Assembly (NCBI GenBank): GCA_964545205.1
Contig: CAZJFH010000030.1
Span: 1 to 55,505, forward strand
Source of the DNA: CAZJFH01 sp964545205
GTDB lineage: Bacteria > Pseudomonadota > Alphaproteobacteria > Rhodospirillales > Magnetospirillaceae
Reading direction: 5' to 3'
Length of the DNA: 55,505 nt
The translations under genes and the position numbers were made by a program. The notes under the pieces were generated by a model. The model had not been told where the DNA came from. It saw only the letters and a list, made by a program, of their open reading frames with translations, and searched no databases. Position 1 is the first letter of the stretch. Every line of letters begins with the position of its first letter. This document shows, piece after piece, positions 1 to 8,643 of this stretch.

Positions 1-2
1 TG

Positions 3-830
3 GTGGCGATGACCGGCGACGGCGTCAACGACGCACCGGCGCTGAAGCGCGCCGATGTCGGCGTCGCCATGGGGCGCGGCGGCACCGAGGCGGCGAAGGA
101 GGCTGCCGAGATGGTGCTGGCCGACGACAACTTCGCCTCGATCGCCCGCGCCGTGCGCGAGGGCCGCACCGTCTACGACAACCTGAAAAAGGCGATCGTG
201 TTCCTGTTGCCGGTCAATGGCGGCGAGAGCCTGGCCATCATCGCCGCCATCCTGCTCGGCTTCACGCTGCCGATCACGCCGCTGCAGATTCTTTGGGTGA
301 ACATGGTCAGCTCGGTGGCGCTGGCGATGGCGCTGGCGTTCGAGCCGACCGAGCCCGACGCCATGCGCCGGCCGCCCCGCGATCCGGCCGAGCAGATGCT
401 GTCCGGCTTCCTGGTCTGGCGCATCCTGTTCGTATCGCTGCTGTTCCTGGCCGGAATCTTCGGCATGTTCACCTGGGCGCGGCAGACCGGCGCCAGCATC
501 GAGGAGGCGCGCACCTACGCGGTCAACACCCTGGTCGCGATGGAGGTGTTCTACCTGTTCAGCGTGCGTTACCTGCGCACGCCGTCGCTGACCTTCCGCG
601 GCATCCTCGGCACGCCGGCCGTGCTGATCGCGGTCTCGCTGGTCACGGCGCTGCAGTTCGTCTTCACCTATGCGCCGTTCATGGAGCGGTTCTTCGACAC
701 CCGTCCGATCGACGTGGCGCATGGCGTGCTGATCGTTCTGGCCGGTGTCGCGTTGTTCGTCATCCTGGAACTCGAGAAGGCGGTTCGGCGCCGTCCGCTC
801 GCGGTTCCCCACCGCAGGAGGAGACCATGA
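3..830 (+). CDS. P-type cation-transporting ATPase, C-terminal part (cut by window edge)
   Basis: This is the end of a P-type ATPase of the Ca2+/Mg2+-like P2 class. The hinge motif MTGDGVNDAPALKRADVG of the P domain is at the start. After it come about six membrane helices, including ILWVNMVSS and the EPTEPDAMRRPPR loop usual for this class, so the protein should move a cation across the inner membrane using ATP. The real start, the A and N domains and the phosphorylated Asp lie left of the window, so ion specificity cannot be judged. The stop overlaps the start of the following stress-protein gene (ATGA), so the two are translationally coupled. The class is secure; the substrate is not. Confidence 0.93.
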   Translation: MAMTGDGVNDAPALKRADVGVAMGRGGTEAAKEAAEMVLADDNFASIARAVREGRTVYDNLKKAIVFLLPVNGGESLAIIAAILLGFTLPITPLQILWVNMVSSVALAMALAFEPTEPDAMRRPPRDPAEQMLSGFLVWRILFVSLLFLAGIFGMFTWARQTGASIEEARTYAVNTLVAMEVFYLFSVRYLRTPSLTFRGILGTPAVLIAVSLVTALQFVFTYAPFMERFFDTRPIDVAHGVLIVLAGVALFVILELEKAVRRRPLAVPHRRRRP

Positions 831-1654
831 CCATCCTTGTCGCCACCGACCTCACCGGACGGTCCGATCGCGCTCTCCACCGGGCGGCCCTGGTCGCCAA
901 TGCCGCGGACGAGCCGCTGGTCGTGCTGCATGTCATCGAGGAACAGTGGTCGTCCGCCGAGCTTGCCCGCAAGAAGACCGAGGCCCAGGAAGCCCTCGCC
1001 GCCATGGTCGACGCGCTCCCGCGAAGGCCGCGCGAGGTGGTGCCGGTCGCCGCCGAGGGGTCCGCCCCGGAAATCGTTCTGCGCCACGCCGCACAGCACG
1101 AGGCCCGGCTGATCGTCCTGGGGACTCGCCACCAGCCGAGCGCGACCGAGCGGTTCCTGGGCACCACCATCGACAACGTCGTTCGCGGCGCCCGGCTGCC
1201 GATCCTGCTGGTGCGCAACTCCGCCGGGCGCAGTTACGCGAGAGCCGTCGCAGGCATCGACTTCTCGCCTCATGGCGTCTGCGCGGCGAAGTCCGCGATG
1301 CAGATGTTCCCGGACTGCGCCTTCACCCTCGTTCATGCCTATGACGTCCCGTTCGCCGGCTTTCAGCAGGGGGCGCGCCCGAGGGAACAGGCCGAACAGG
1401 ATCATCGCCAGCGGCTGCAGGCGCTGGTCTCGGAGGAGATGGCGCCGCCGCAGCCGTCGACCGTCGATCTGGCCGTGCGCCGCGGCGAGGTGCTCGAGGT
1501 GCTGTGTCATGAGGTTCGCGAACGGCGGGCCGACCTGCTGGTCACCGGGACGCACGGCCGCACCGGCCTCGCGCACGCGATCCTCGGCAGCGTCGCCGAA
1601 ACCCTGTTGAGCAATCCCCCCTGCGACGTCATGGTGGCGCGCAGGGTGTCGTGA
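827..1654 (+). CDS. Tandem-domain universal stress protein (UspA family)
   Basis: A 275-residue protein with two Usp domains. The first begins MTILVATDLTGRSDRAL and the second near residue 140 (AVAGIDFSPHG). The second domain carries the ATP-binding signature GTHGRTGLAHAILGSVAETL (G-x2-G-x9-G-S), so nucleotide binding is likely. The first domain has a weaker version (GTRHQPSATERFLGTTID). The start is fixed by an AGGAGGAG ribosome site and by overlap with the ATPase stop. It is cytoplasmic and sits in a four-gene run with an ion pump and an antiporter, which suggests a role in stress control of ion balance. That role is inferred from context only. Confidence 0.93.
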   Translation: MTILVATDLTGRSDRALHRAALVANAADEPLVVLHVIEEQWSSAELARKKTEAQEALAAMVDALPRRPREVVPVAAEGSAPEIVLRHAAQHEARLIVLGTRHQPSATERFLGTTIDNVVRGARLPILLVRNSAGRSYARAVAGIDFSPHGVCAAKSAMQMFPDCAFTLVHAYDVPFAGFQQGARPREQAEQDHRQRLQALVSEEMAPPQPSTVDLAVRRGEVLEVLCHEVRERRADLLVTGTHGRTGLAHAILGSVAETLLSNPPCDVMVARRVS

Positions 1655-1696
1655 GGAGGACGACGGTGACGCGCATCCGCCGCTGACGAGCCGATC

Positions 1697-3409
1697 ATGG
1701 CCATCATCCACACCTCGATCTTCTACGAAATCGCCGCGCTGCTGGCCTTGGCCTCGGCGGTCGGTCTGGTCGGGCTGTGGCTGCGCCAGCCGCTGATCGT
1801 CGCCTTCATCGCGGTGGGACTGATCGCCGGCCCCGACGTGCTGGGACTGGTGCAATCGTTCGAGCACGTCGAACTGCTGGCGGAGATCGGCATTGCCGTG
1901 CTCCTGTTCCTGGTCGGTCTCAAGCTCGACCTGCAACTGGTCCGCACCCTCGGCGCCGTCGCCGTCGCGACCGGACTGGGCCAGGTGCTCTTCACCTCGG
2001 CGTTCGGCTTCGTGATCTGCCTCGCCCTGGGACTCGATGCCGTCACCAGCGCCTATGTCGCGGTGGCGCTGACGTTCTCCAGCACCATCATCATCGTCAA
2101 GCTGCTGTCGGACAAACGCGAGATCGACGCGCTGCACGGGCGCATCGCCCTCGGCTTCCTGATCGTGCAGGACCTCGCCGTGGTTCTGGCGATGGTGGTG
2201 CTGTCGGCCGTCGGCCTGGGCGCGGCGGGCGCGAGTTCCGGGCCGGGCATGGTGGCCGTGGCGCTGAGCGGACTGGCGCTGCTCGGGGCGGTCGGGCTGT
2301 TCATTCGCTACGCGGCCGAGCCGCTGATGGCGCGCATCGCCGCGGTCCCGGAACTGATGGTGACGTTCGCCATCGCCTGGGCCGCCGTGCTCGCCGGCAT
2401 CAGCGACTGGCTGGGATTCGGCAAGGAGCTGGGCGGCCTGCTCGCCGGCGTGTCGCTGGCGTCGACCGCATACCGCGACACCGTCGCCGCGCGCCTGTCC
2501 AGCCTGCGCGACTTCCTGCTCCTCTTCTTCTTCATCGGCCTCGGCGCCCGCCTCGACCTCGGCGGGCTCGGCGACCAGATGGGGGCTGCGATCGTGCTGT
2601 CGCTGTTCGTGCTGATCGGCAATCCGCTGATCGTGCTGGCCATCATGGGCTACATGGGCTACCGCAAGCGCACCGGCTTCCTGGCCGGCCTGACGGTGGC
2701 GCAGATCAGCGAGTTCTCGCTGATCTTCATGGCCATGGGCCTGAGCCTGGGCCATGTCGGACCGGCGTCGCTGGGGCTGGTCACCATGGTCGGCCTGGTG
2801 ACGATCACGCTGTCGACGTACATGATCGTCTATTCGCACCGGCTCTACGGGTGGGTCGAGGACTTCCTGGGGCCGTTCGAGCGCCGCGTGCCCTATCGCG
2901 AGGAGGCCGAGGAGAAGTTCGACCCGGCCACCGCCTTCGACGTCGTCCTGTTCGGCCTGGGCCGCTACGGCCGCGAGATCGCCAAGGGGCTGCACCAGCA
3001 GGACTTGCGCGTGCTCGGGGTCGATTTCGACCCCGAGGCCATGGCGTTGTGGCGCAGGCGTGGTCACCACGGCATCTTCGGCGACATCGGCGACCCCGAG
3101 CTGCCCATGCAGCTGCCGTTGCGGCAGGTCCGCTGGATCGTCGTCGCCGTTCCGGCGCCGTTGCAGGTGGTCGGCACCCACGATGCGCGGCTGTCGCTGA
3201 TGCATTCGCTACGCGAGGCGGGGTTCGCGGGCCGCATCGCGATGACCGCCCGGGATGCCGTCGATGCCAAGCATCTGCTGCACGCGGGCGCCGACCTGAT
3301 CATCAGTCCCTTCAAGGATGCGGCCAGTCGCGCCGTCGAGCGCATTCTCGAGGCGCCGGCGGGCAGCATCGCCGATCCCGATCCCGTCGCCGAGGAGCAC
3401 GAGCGATGA
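1697..3409 (+). CDS. Kef/CPA2-type monovalent cation:proton antiporter with RCK domain
   Basis: A 570-residue inner-membrane protein. Residues 1 to about 390 form roughly twelve hydrophobic helices of the Na+/H+ exchanger (CPA2) fold. The stretch starting FDVVLFGLGRYGREIAKGL (about residue 413) is an RCK/TrkA-N Rossmann domain with the GxGxxG nucleotide loop. Family members such as KefB/KefC and YbaL release K+ or exchange it for H+ under ligand control. No glutathione-binding ancillary gene (kefF/kefG) is adjacent; both neighbours are universal stress proteins. The gene follows the upstream USP by 42 bases and overlaps the downstream USP start by 4 bases, so it belongs to one operon. Confidence 0.9.
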   Translation: MAIIHTSIFYEIAALLALASAVGLVGLWLRQPLIVAFIAVGLIAGPDVLGLVQSFEHVELLAEIGIAVLLFLVGLKLDLQLVRTLGAVAVATGLGQVLFTSAFGFVICLALGLDAVTSAYVAVALTFSSTIIIVKLLSDKREIDALHGRIALGFLIVQDLAVVLAMVVLSAVGLGAAGASSGPGMVAVALSGLALLGAVGLFIRYAAEPLMARIAAVPELMVTFAIAWAAVLAGISDWLGFGKELGGLLAGVSLASTAYRDTVAARLSSLRDFLLLFFFIGLGARLDLGGLGDQMGAAIVLSLFVLIGNPLIVLAIMGYMGYRKRTGFLAGLTVAQISEFSLIFMAMGLSLGHVGPASLGLVTMVGLVTITLSTYMIVYSHRLYGWVEDFLGPFERRVPYREEAEEKFDPATAFDVVLFGLGRYGREIAKGLHQQDLRVLGVDFDPEAMALWRRRGHHGIFGDIGDPELPMQLPLRQVRWIVVAVPAPLQVVGTHDARLSLMHSLREAGFAGRIAMTARDAVDAKHLLHAGADLIISPFKDAASRAVERILEAPAGSIADPDPVAEEHER

Positions 3410-4263
3410 CCGACCCGATCCACGCCATCGTCGCCACCGACCTCACCGAGCGCGGCTATGCCGCGGTGTCCCGCGCCGTCCGGCTGGCCGGTGAGCTAGG
3501 CATGCCCCTGACCGTGGTGCATGTGGTCGACGACGAGCTGCCGGTCGAACTGGCGTCGGTGATCCTGGACGAGGCCGGAGGCATCGTGAAGGCCCAGGTC
3601 CGTCGCGCTTGCGCGGCGCTGGGCGCCGCAAGCGATGGGTTGCCGGCGCCGGCACTCGAGCTTCTGCGCGGCCGACCGCATGCCGTTCTCGCCAAGCGCA
3701 TGGAAGATGCGGGGGCCGGTCTGCTGGTGATCGGCCGCCATCGGCACGACCGGGTCGTCGACGTGTTCGGCGTCACCACCGCCGAGCGGGTCCTGCGCCT
3801 CGTCTCCAAGCCGGTGCTGGTCGTCGGGGAACCGGCGCGGCGACCCTATCGCGAGGCGGTGGTCGCGGTGGACTTCTCGCCGGCTTCGGAACAGGCGGCC
3901 ATCGTCGCCGGGGCGATCGCCCCGGCGGCGCGACGCACGCTCCTGCACGTCACCGATGTGCCGTTCCAAGGCTTCATGAGCCAGTCCGTCGCCGCGGTGC
4001 AGGCGAGCGAGGCGGAAGCGGAGCTTCAGGCCGTCGCGACCAGGCTCGGCTGGGACTGCGAACGCGCCGTTGCCGAGGGCGCGGTCGCCGATGCGGTGCT
4101 GCACGAGGCCGAGCGCCGCGTCGCCGACCTCGTCGCCATCGGGACCAGCGCACGCTCGCCCAGCATGAACTGGTTCTTCGGCAGCGTCGCCCAGGAGCTC
4201 ATCGAGCGAGCGGGCTGCGACACCCTGATCGCGCGGTGCCACGGCCCGGCGGCGACCGGTTGA
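3406..4263 (+). CDS. Tandem-domain universal stress protein (second copy)
   Basis: A 285-residue protein with two Usp domains, starting MTDPIHAIVATDLTERG; the second begins near residue 145 (AVVAVDFSPASEQAA). The nucleotide loops are degenerate compared with the first USP of this operon: GRHRHDRVVDVFGVTTAERV in domain 1, and a segment with SMNWFFGSVAQELIERAG in domain 2, where the glycine after the first G-x2 is missing. ATP binding is therefore uncertain. It overlaps the antiporter stop (ATGA) and ends the operon, facing the kinase gene that converges on it. Confidence 0.92.
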   Translation: MTDPIHAIVATDLTERGYAAVSRAVRLAGELGMPLTVVHVVDDELPVELASVILDEAGGIVKAQVRRACAALGAASDGLPAPALELLRGRPHAVLAKRMEDAGAGLLVIGRHRHDRVVDVFGVTTAERVLRLVSKPVLVVGEPARRPYREAVVAVDFSPASEQAAIVAGAIAPAARRTLLHVTDVPFQGFMSQSVAAVQASEAEAELQAVATRLGWDCERAVAEGAVADAVLHEAERRVADLVAIGTSARSPSMNWFFGSVAQELIERAGCDTLIARCHGPAATG

Positions 4264-4325
4264 TCCGGCAACCCAGGGGCGCTGAAAGCCGGATGGCGCC
4301 GGCCTGGGCTGTCGGCCGTCGGCGG

Positions 4326-6074
4326 TCACGCCGGAACCCCGACGGTGGCCAGCGGCACGTTCACTTCGAAGCAGGAGCCCCGGCCAGGCGCCGAGCGCAC
4401 GTCCAGCCGGTGGTCGAGCATTTCGGCGGTGCGCTGGACGATCGACAGCCCCAGGCCGAACCCCTCGCGGCGCGACGGATCGATCTGGTGGAACTCGCCC
4501 CAGATCCGGTCCAGCGCATCCTGCGCGATGCCGATCCCGGTGTCGCAGACCTGGATGCGCAATGAATTTCCGGCCGGGCGGCATCCGACCAGGATGCCGC
4601 CGCGATCGGTGTAGCGGATGGCGTTGGCGAGCAGGTTGCCGAGAATGGTCGCCAGCATGTCGCGGTCGCTGTCGACCAGCCGCGAACAGCGGACGACCCG
4701 AAGGCGCAATCCCTTCTCCGCCGCGGCGAGCCGCCACTCGTCGCCAAGTTCGGCCAGCAGTTCGCCGATTTCGAACGCCTGCCGGTGCGGCTGCTTCAGG
4801 CCGGATTCCAGCCGCGACATCTCGACGAGGACGTCGAGGGCGCGGCCGAGCTTCGTCACCGCCCGGCGCGTCATGGTCACCAGCTTCTTGCCGGACTCGC
4901 TGGTCTGGCTCTCCAGCAGCGACGCGGCCAGGCCGATCGCCTGCACCGGTTGTTTCAGGTCATGGCCCGCGGCCGCGAGCAACCGCCCCTTGGTGCGGCT
5001 CGCCTCGGCGGCGGCGGCATGCGCCGCGACGAGTTGGGCCTCGCGTTCGGACAGACGGCGCGCCATGTCCTCGAGCTGTTTGGCGAGTTGACGGAACTCG
5101 GCCGGTGCGTCCCGCAGTCCCGCGCTCGCGCGGAGATCACCAGCGCCCCAGTTCCGCGCCGCCTCGCCAAGGTCTCTAACGGGCCGCAGAAACAGCCTTT
5201 GGGCGCCGTACAGCGCGAGCAACGCCCCGACGGCGAAGCCGGCGACGATCAGCACGAGATTGCGCATCGTCACAATCCAGACCTCGGCGAGCGCCGGGCG
5301 AACCGGCAGTCCCACGACGGCGGTGACACCCGACAGACCCTCCGAGAGCGGCACGATCGCGTGCATGCGCGTCACTCCGTCATCTCCACGCGTCAGAACA
5401 CTCCGGGGCGAGTCGTCGAAAGGCACGGCAGACCGGGTGGGGATGCGCTCGCCGGTCCAGCGGGCGTGCCCGGGCCAGCGCGCGAGGACGGTGCCGTCCC
5501 GGTCGGTCATCTGGATGAAGGCACCTTCGGGCAGCGGCCGGTCCTTCAGCCAGTCGGCCAGCCATTCGAGATCGACGAGCGCGAACAGCGTGATGCGCTG
5601 TCCCTCGACCCTGGTTGGGTACAGCAGTGGCAGGACGCCACCGCTGCTGCTTTGGGCATGGCGGCCGAGGAGGAGAGCGTCGGTCACGCCGGTGGTCAGG
5701 TCCAGTGATCCGATGGCATCGAGGGCCTTGGCGGCTTCGTTGGCACAGAGCAGCCTGCCATCGGCATCGACGGCGCCGATGGCGTCGAAGCGCGAGTAGA
5801 CGGCCGCCAGCCGGGTGGCGAGCGCGTCGCAGGCCGCCGGATCGGAGATCAGGGCCGGCGTGGCCTGCGACAGCGCGACGAACAGGTATTCGGCGCCGGT
5901 AAGAACCTCGTTCTTCTCGGCGACGACCTGCCGCGCCTTCAGCAATGCCGTTTCCGCGATCCCGGAGAGCGCCTGCCGTCGTTGTTCCGCCAATCCGAGC
6001 AACTGCACGGCCAGTCCAGGCGCGACGGCCAGCGCGACCACGAGAATCAAACGCGGCAACAAGCCCACAGCCAT
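4326..6074 (-). CDS. Membrane sensor histidine kinase, orphan
   Basis: A 582-residue kinase. A membrane helix near residues 5-24 and another near 280-305 flank an extracytoplasmic sensor region of about 250 residues with the look of a Cache/PDC domain. A HAMP-like linker follows (FLRPVRDLGEAARNWGAGDL), then a HisKA domain with the phospho-acceptor in AAAGHDLKQPVQAIGL. The HATPase domain shows N (NLLANAIRY), G1 (DTGIGIA), F and G2 (GFGLGLSI) boxes. It belongs to the HDxxQP kinase type. No response regulator lies nearby, so the partner is unknown. It is transcribed alone, converging on the stress operon. Two more kinases in the window share its ATPase subfamily (LVGCR, GRGSCF). Confidence 0.9.
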   Translation of the reverse strand: MAVGLLPRLILVVALAVAPGLAVQLLGLAEQRRQALSGIAETALLKARQVVAEKNEVLTGAEYLFVALSQATPALISDPAACDALATRLAAVYSRFDAIGAVDADGRLLCANEAAKALDAIGSLDLTTGVTDALLLGRHAQSSSGGVLPLLYPTRVEGQRITLFALVDLEWLADWLKDRPLPEGAFIQMTDRDGTVLARWPGHARWTGERIPTRSAVPFDDSPRSVLTRGDDGVTRMHAIVPLSEGLSGVTAVVGLPVRPALAEVWIVTMRNLVLIVAGFAVGALLALYGAQRLFLRPVRDLGEAARNWGAGDLRASAGLRDAPAEFRQLAKQLEDMARRLSEREAQLVAAHAAAAEASRTKGRLLAAAGHDLKQPVQAIGLAASLLESQTSESGKKLVTMTRRAVTKLGRALDVLVEMSRLESGLKQPHRQAFEIGELLAELGDEWRLAAAEKGLRLRVVRCSRLVDSDRDMLATILGNLLANAIRYTDRGGILVGCRPAGNSLRIQVCDTGIGIAQDALDRIWGEFHQIDPSRREGFGLGLSIVQRTAEMLDHRLDVRSAPGRGSCFEVNVPLATVGVPA

Positions 6075-6264
6075 CTTCCTTCGAGACGAGCCCTGGAACT
6101 AGGTATGACAACTGTGCAGGATCACAATTTCTCGGCCGAGGTACCCAGCTCCAAAAGGCTAGTCTCACCGATCTCCCATCCATCGGCCCGCCTGCTGGCA
6201 TCAGCACCAGCCACCACGACGCCTTCCTCACATTTGCGAGCCGGCCGCACGGACGCGCGAACGC

Positions 6265-6278
6265 TTGACCAACGTCAT
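6265..6278 (+). promoter_or_regulatory. Weak FNR/CRP-type box upstream of hemP
   Basis: TTGACCAACGTCAT has the 5-4-5 inverted form of an FNR-family site (TTGAY-N4-RTCAA) with one deviation. It lies 66 bases before the hemP start. It is less conserved than the six boxes at 14.9-23.2 kb. The nnrS gene in the downstream run is often under FNR/NnrR control in other bacteria, which adds some support. Confidence 0.35.
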
Positions 6279-6311
6279 GGTCGGGATGGGGCGGTGTTCC
6301 TATCAATGAGC

Positions 6312-6330
6312 TTGCGAATGACTTGCATTA
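6312..6330 (+). promoter_or_regulatory. Candidate Fur-type iron box before hemP
   Basis: TTGCGAATGACTTGCATTA, read on the opposite strand, matches roughly 14 of 19 positions of the generic palindromic iron box AATGCAAATGATTTGCATT. It ends 13 bases before the hemP start, where a repressor would block transcription or initiation. hemP genes are classically Fur- or Irr-controlled, so position and neighbour agree; binding itself is inferred. Confidence 0.45.
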
Positions 6331-6343
6331 GCGGAGAAAGGCC

Positions 6344-6526
6344 TTGGCGGACGTGGATAGGTCGAACGACGGCAGCGGCGAGCGGGCCGCAGCAGGGGCG
6401 CCGGACAATCGCGTGATCGCCAGCGAGACCCTGTTCGGTGGTGGCAACGAACTGGTGATCCGCCACGGCACCGAGGTCTACCGCCTGCGCATAACCAGGC
6501 AGAACAAGCTGATACTCAACAAATAG
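6344..6526 (+). CDS. hemP: Hemin uptake protein HemP
   Basis: A 60-residue protein whose C-terminal half is the HemP signature: a LFGGGNELVIRHGTEVYRLR stretch followed by ITRQNKLILNK. HemP proteins are small cytoplasmic factors tied to heme uptake; in some alpha- and betaproteobacteria (HmuP) they activate the heme receptor gene. The start is TTG with GGAGAAAGG just upstream; a GTG nine bases later is the alternative. It precedes a TonB-receptor-like gene by 88 bases, the order expected for hemP-receptor pairs, although that receptor looks more like a copper receptor than a heme receptor. Confidence 0.85.
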   Translation: MADVDRSNDGSGERAAAGAPDNRVIASETLFGGGNELVIRHGTEVYRLRITRQNKLILNK

Positions 6527-6614
6527 CGGGAACGTACAGTTCGGCAGCCACCGACGGCCTCCGCGCCTAGGCAGCCAGCCGGCTCACATCCAGCGAGCCA
6601 GGTTCGGAGGTTTC

Positions 6615-8630
6615 ATGTCGAAGGTTGCCGGCGGCCGTCGCGCCGCCCTTGCCGCATCATGCGCGGCGCCATTGCTCGTCCTTGCCGCCGGCGCGGCGGC
6701 GCAGACGGCGGAATCGCCGCTGCTGCCGGACGAGCCGTTCATCCCCAAATTCGCCCAGCACGACAAGCCGTCGCCGTGGCCGATCCTGCCGATGGTCGAT
6801 TTCGGCACGGCGCCGGGCGAGATGCCCTACCGCCAGTCGCGCGTCGCGCTGCCGCCCGGCGCGCTGGGATCGGTGCTGGAATCGGCGCGGCCGGTCAAGC
6901 TGGGCGCCGGGCTGAGCGGCGCCGGCAGCGCCAAGCAGGTCCATGCCCAGGCCGCCCAGCGCGAGGCCAACTACCTGGTGATGGGCGCCGCCGCCTACGA
7001 GACCGCCGGCGACTACGACGACGGCTCCGGCGACGAGGTGCGCTTCGGCTACGACCGCCACACCGAACAGCTCGTGCTGGGCTGGATGCCGGCCGGCCGC
7101 TCGCTGAAGGCCGTGCTGGTCAACGACATGATCACCGACCACAAGCAACCGCTGGCGGCGCCGGTCACCCAGGACGGCGTCACGCTGATCGAGGGCTGGG
7201 GCGCCGATCCGGTCGAGACCCACCGCATGGTCGGCAAGGTGATGTTCGAGGACACGGTCAGCTTCGAGGCGCTGGAAAAGCTCAAGATCGAGGCGTCGTA
7301 TATCGGGCTGGACCGCATCGCCGACAATTTCTCGCTGCGGCCCTCGCCCGTCGCCAACCGCATGCGCGCGACGCCTTCGGCCGACATCCTCGCCGCGTCG
7401 GCGGCGGCCGATTTCCGGACGGCGGGGCTCTACAACCGTATCGGCGTCGAAGCGCGGCATCTCGGCTACGAGGGCGTCCGCCGCGGCGGACCGAACGTCA
7501 ACAACCTCGACCAGGTCACCGGCCGCCAGTATCCCGGCGTGTCGATTTGGGAAGGGCGCCTCTTCGCCGAGACCGCCCACGACTTCACGGCCGACAGCCG
7601 TCTCGTCGCCGGACTGGCCTACGACGTCGTCACGGCGGATGCCGACAAGGCCGGCGACGCCATGCGCTTCGGAAACTTCGCCGGCACGCCGCTGGACCTG
7701 TACCGCGCCTATCACGGCAACGACACCGATGCCGACGCGGTGAACCACGGCCTCAGCGCGCGGGTCCGCTACGCCCACGATTTCCTGGACGACCGCGCCG
7801 AGGCCCATGTCGCCGCCGGCCGCGTCTTCCGCCCCGCCGACCCGCAGGAGCGCTATTTCGCCCTGGCCTCGCCGAACGCGCCGGCGCCCGCCGGCTTTCC
7901 CGCCCGCCAGGTCGGAAACCCGCAGCTCGACCCCGAGTACCACAACCGCCTCGACATCGGCGGCGAGCTGCACGGCGACGGCTGGCTCGAATGGGGCCGC
8001 AAGGGGCCGGCCGGCGGCGAGTGGCTGGGCAGCTCGGCCTGGCGGCTGGCCGCCGCCGGCTACGTCGACTACGTCCAGGACTTCATCAGCCGCGACCGCG
8101 CCCACGGCCAGGACGGCGTGCTGCGCAACGACAATGCCAGCATCTGGCGCAACGTCGACGCAGTTCTCGCCGGGATCGAGCTCGACGCGCAGTGGAACCT
8201 GACCCGCAACTGGTCGACCCGCCTCAACCTGGCCTACAGCTACGGCGAGAACCTCTCCGACGACCGGCCGCTCTACGGCATCGATCCGTTCGAGGCCAAC
8301 TGGATCGTCGACTACCACGACCTGCTCGGCAGCATCGGCACCTGGCATGTCGGCGGCAAGCTGCGCCTGGTGGCGGCGCAGAACCGCGCCGACATCAGCC
8401 CGGCCACCGGCAGCGGCTTCGATCCGGCCGAGACCGACGGCTTCGGCGTGTTCGACCTTTATGCCGGCATCCAGCTTCACGACCGCATCGGCCTGCGCCT
8501 GGGCGTCGACAACGTCTTCGACCGGACCTACGCCGAGCACGACCCGCACAGCGCGACCGACGAGACCAATCCGGGGCTGGTCAACGCCCCGGGCCGGTTC
8601 TTCTACGCCCGCGCCGTCGCCAATTTCTGA
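6615..8630 (+). CDS. TonB-dependent receptor-like outer-membrane barrel, apparently without plug
   Basis: A 671-residue exported protein with a signal peptide (about residues 1-30, cut after GAAAQ). Long alternating strands run from about residue 115 to the C-terminal aromatic end FFYARAVANF. Landmarks include RVFRPADPQERYFAL, the RQVGNPQLDPEYHNRLDIGG stretch and LGVDNVFDRTYAEHD, all typical of receptor barrels and closest in feel to the OprC/NosA copper-receptor group. Residues 30-115 are proline-rich and show no recognisable plug domain, which is unusual. It is followed after 13 bases by an ABC importer operon, so it probably supplies the periplasm with that importer's substrate. Substrate unknown; copper, heme or another metal complex are guesses from neighbours. 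Confidence 0.85.
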   Translation: MSKVAGGRRAALAASCAAPLLVLAAGAAAQTAESPLLPDEPFIPKFAQHDKPSPWPILPMVDFGTAPGEMPYRQSRVALPPGALGSVLESARPVKLGAGLSGAGSAKQVHAQAAQREANYLVMGAAAYETAGDYDDGSGDEVRFGYDRHTEQLVLGWMPAGRSLKAVLVNDMITDHKQPLAAPVTQDGVTLIEGWGADPVETHRMVGKVMFEDTVSFEALEKLKIEASYIGLDRIADNFSLRPSPVANRMRATPSADILAASAAADFRTAGLYNRIGVEARHLGYEGVRRGGPNVNNLDQVTGRQYPGVSIWEGRLFAETAHDFTADSRLVAGLAYDVVTADADKAGDAMRFGNFAGTPLDLYRAYHGNDTDADAVNHGLSARVRYAHDFLDDRAEAHVAAGRVFRPADPQERYFALASPNAPAPAGFPARQVGNPQLDPEYHNRLDIGGELHGDGWLEWGRKGPAGGEWLGSSAWRLAAAGYVDYVQDFISRDRAHGQDGVLRNDNASIWRNVDAVLAGIELDAQWNLTRNWSTRLNLAYSYGENLSDDRPLYGIDPFEANWIVDYHDLLGSIGTWHVGGKLRLVAAQNRADISPATGSGFDPAETDGFGVFDLYAGIQLHDRIGLRLGVDNVFDRTYAEHDPHSATDETNPGLVNAPGRFFYARAVANF

Positions 8631-8643
8631 CAGGAGCCCGAGC

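Larger units (their letters stand above)
6075..6343. other. Divergent intergenic region between kinase and hemP
   Basis: These 269 bases separate the leftward kinase gene from the rightward hemP operon. They hold an FNR-like site and a Fur-like site close to hemP, listed separately. No convincing coding sequence was seen here. Confidence 0.6.

Noticed and set aside
668..3205. Very long leftward open frame opposite the stress operon
   Set aside because: It is antisense to clear USP and antiporter genes, has His/Gln/Arg-rich low-complexity sequence and no domain; an effect of high GC.
1777..3405. Alternative long frame leading into the second USP
   Set aside because: The part before 3406 overlaps the antiporter in another frame and is Arg/Pro-rich; the USP start at 3406 has family-like sequence and overlap with the antiporter stop.
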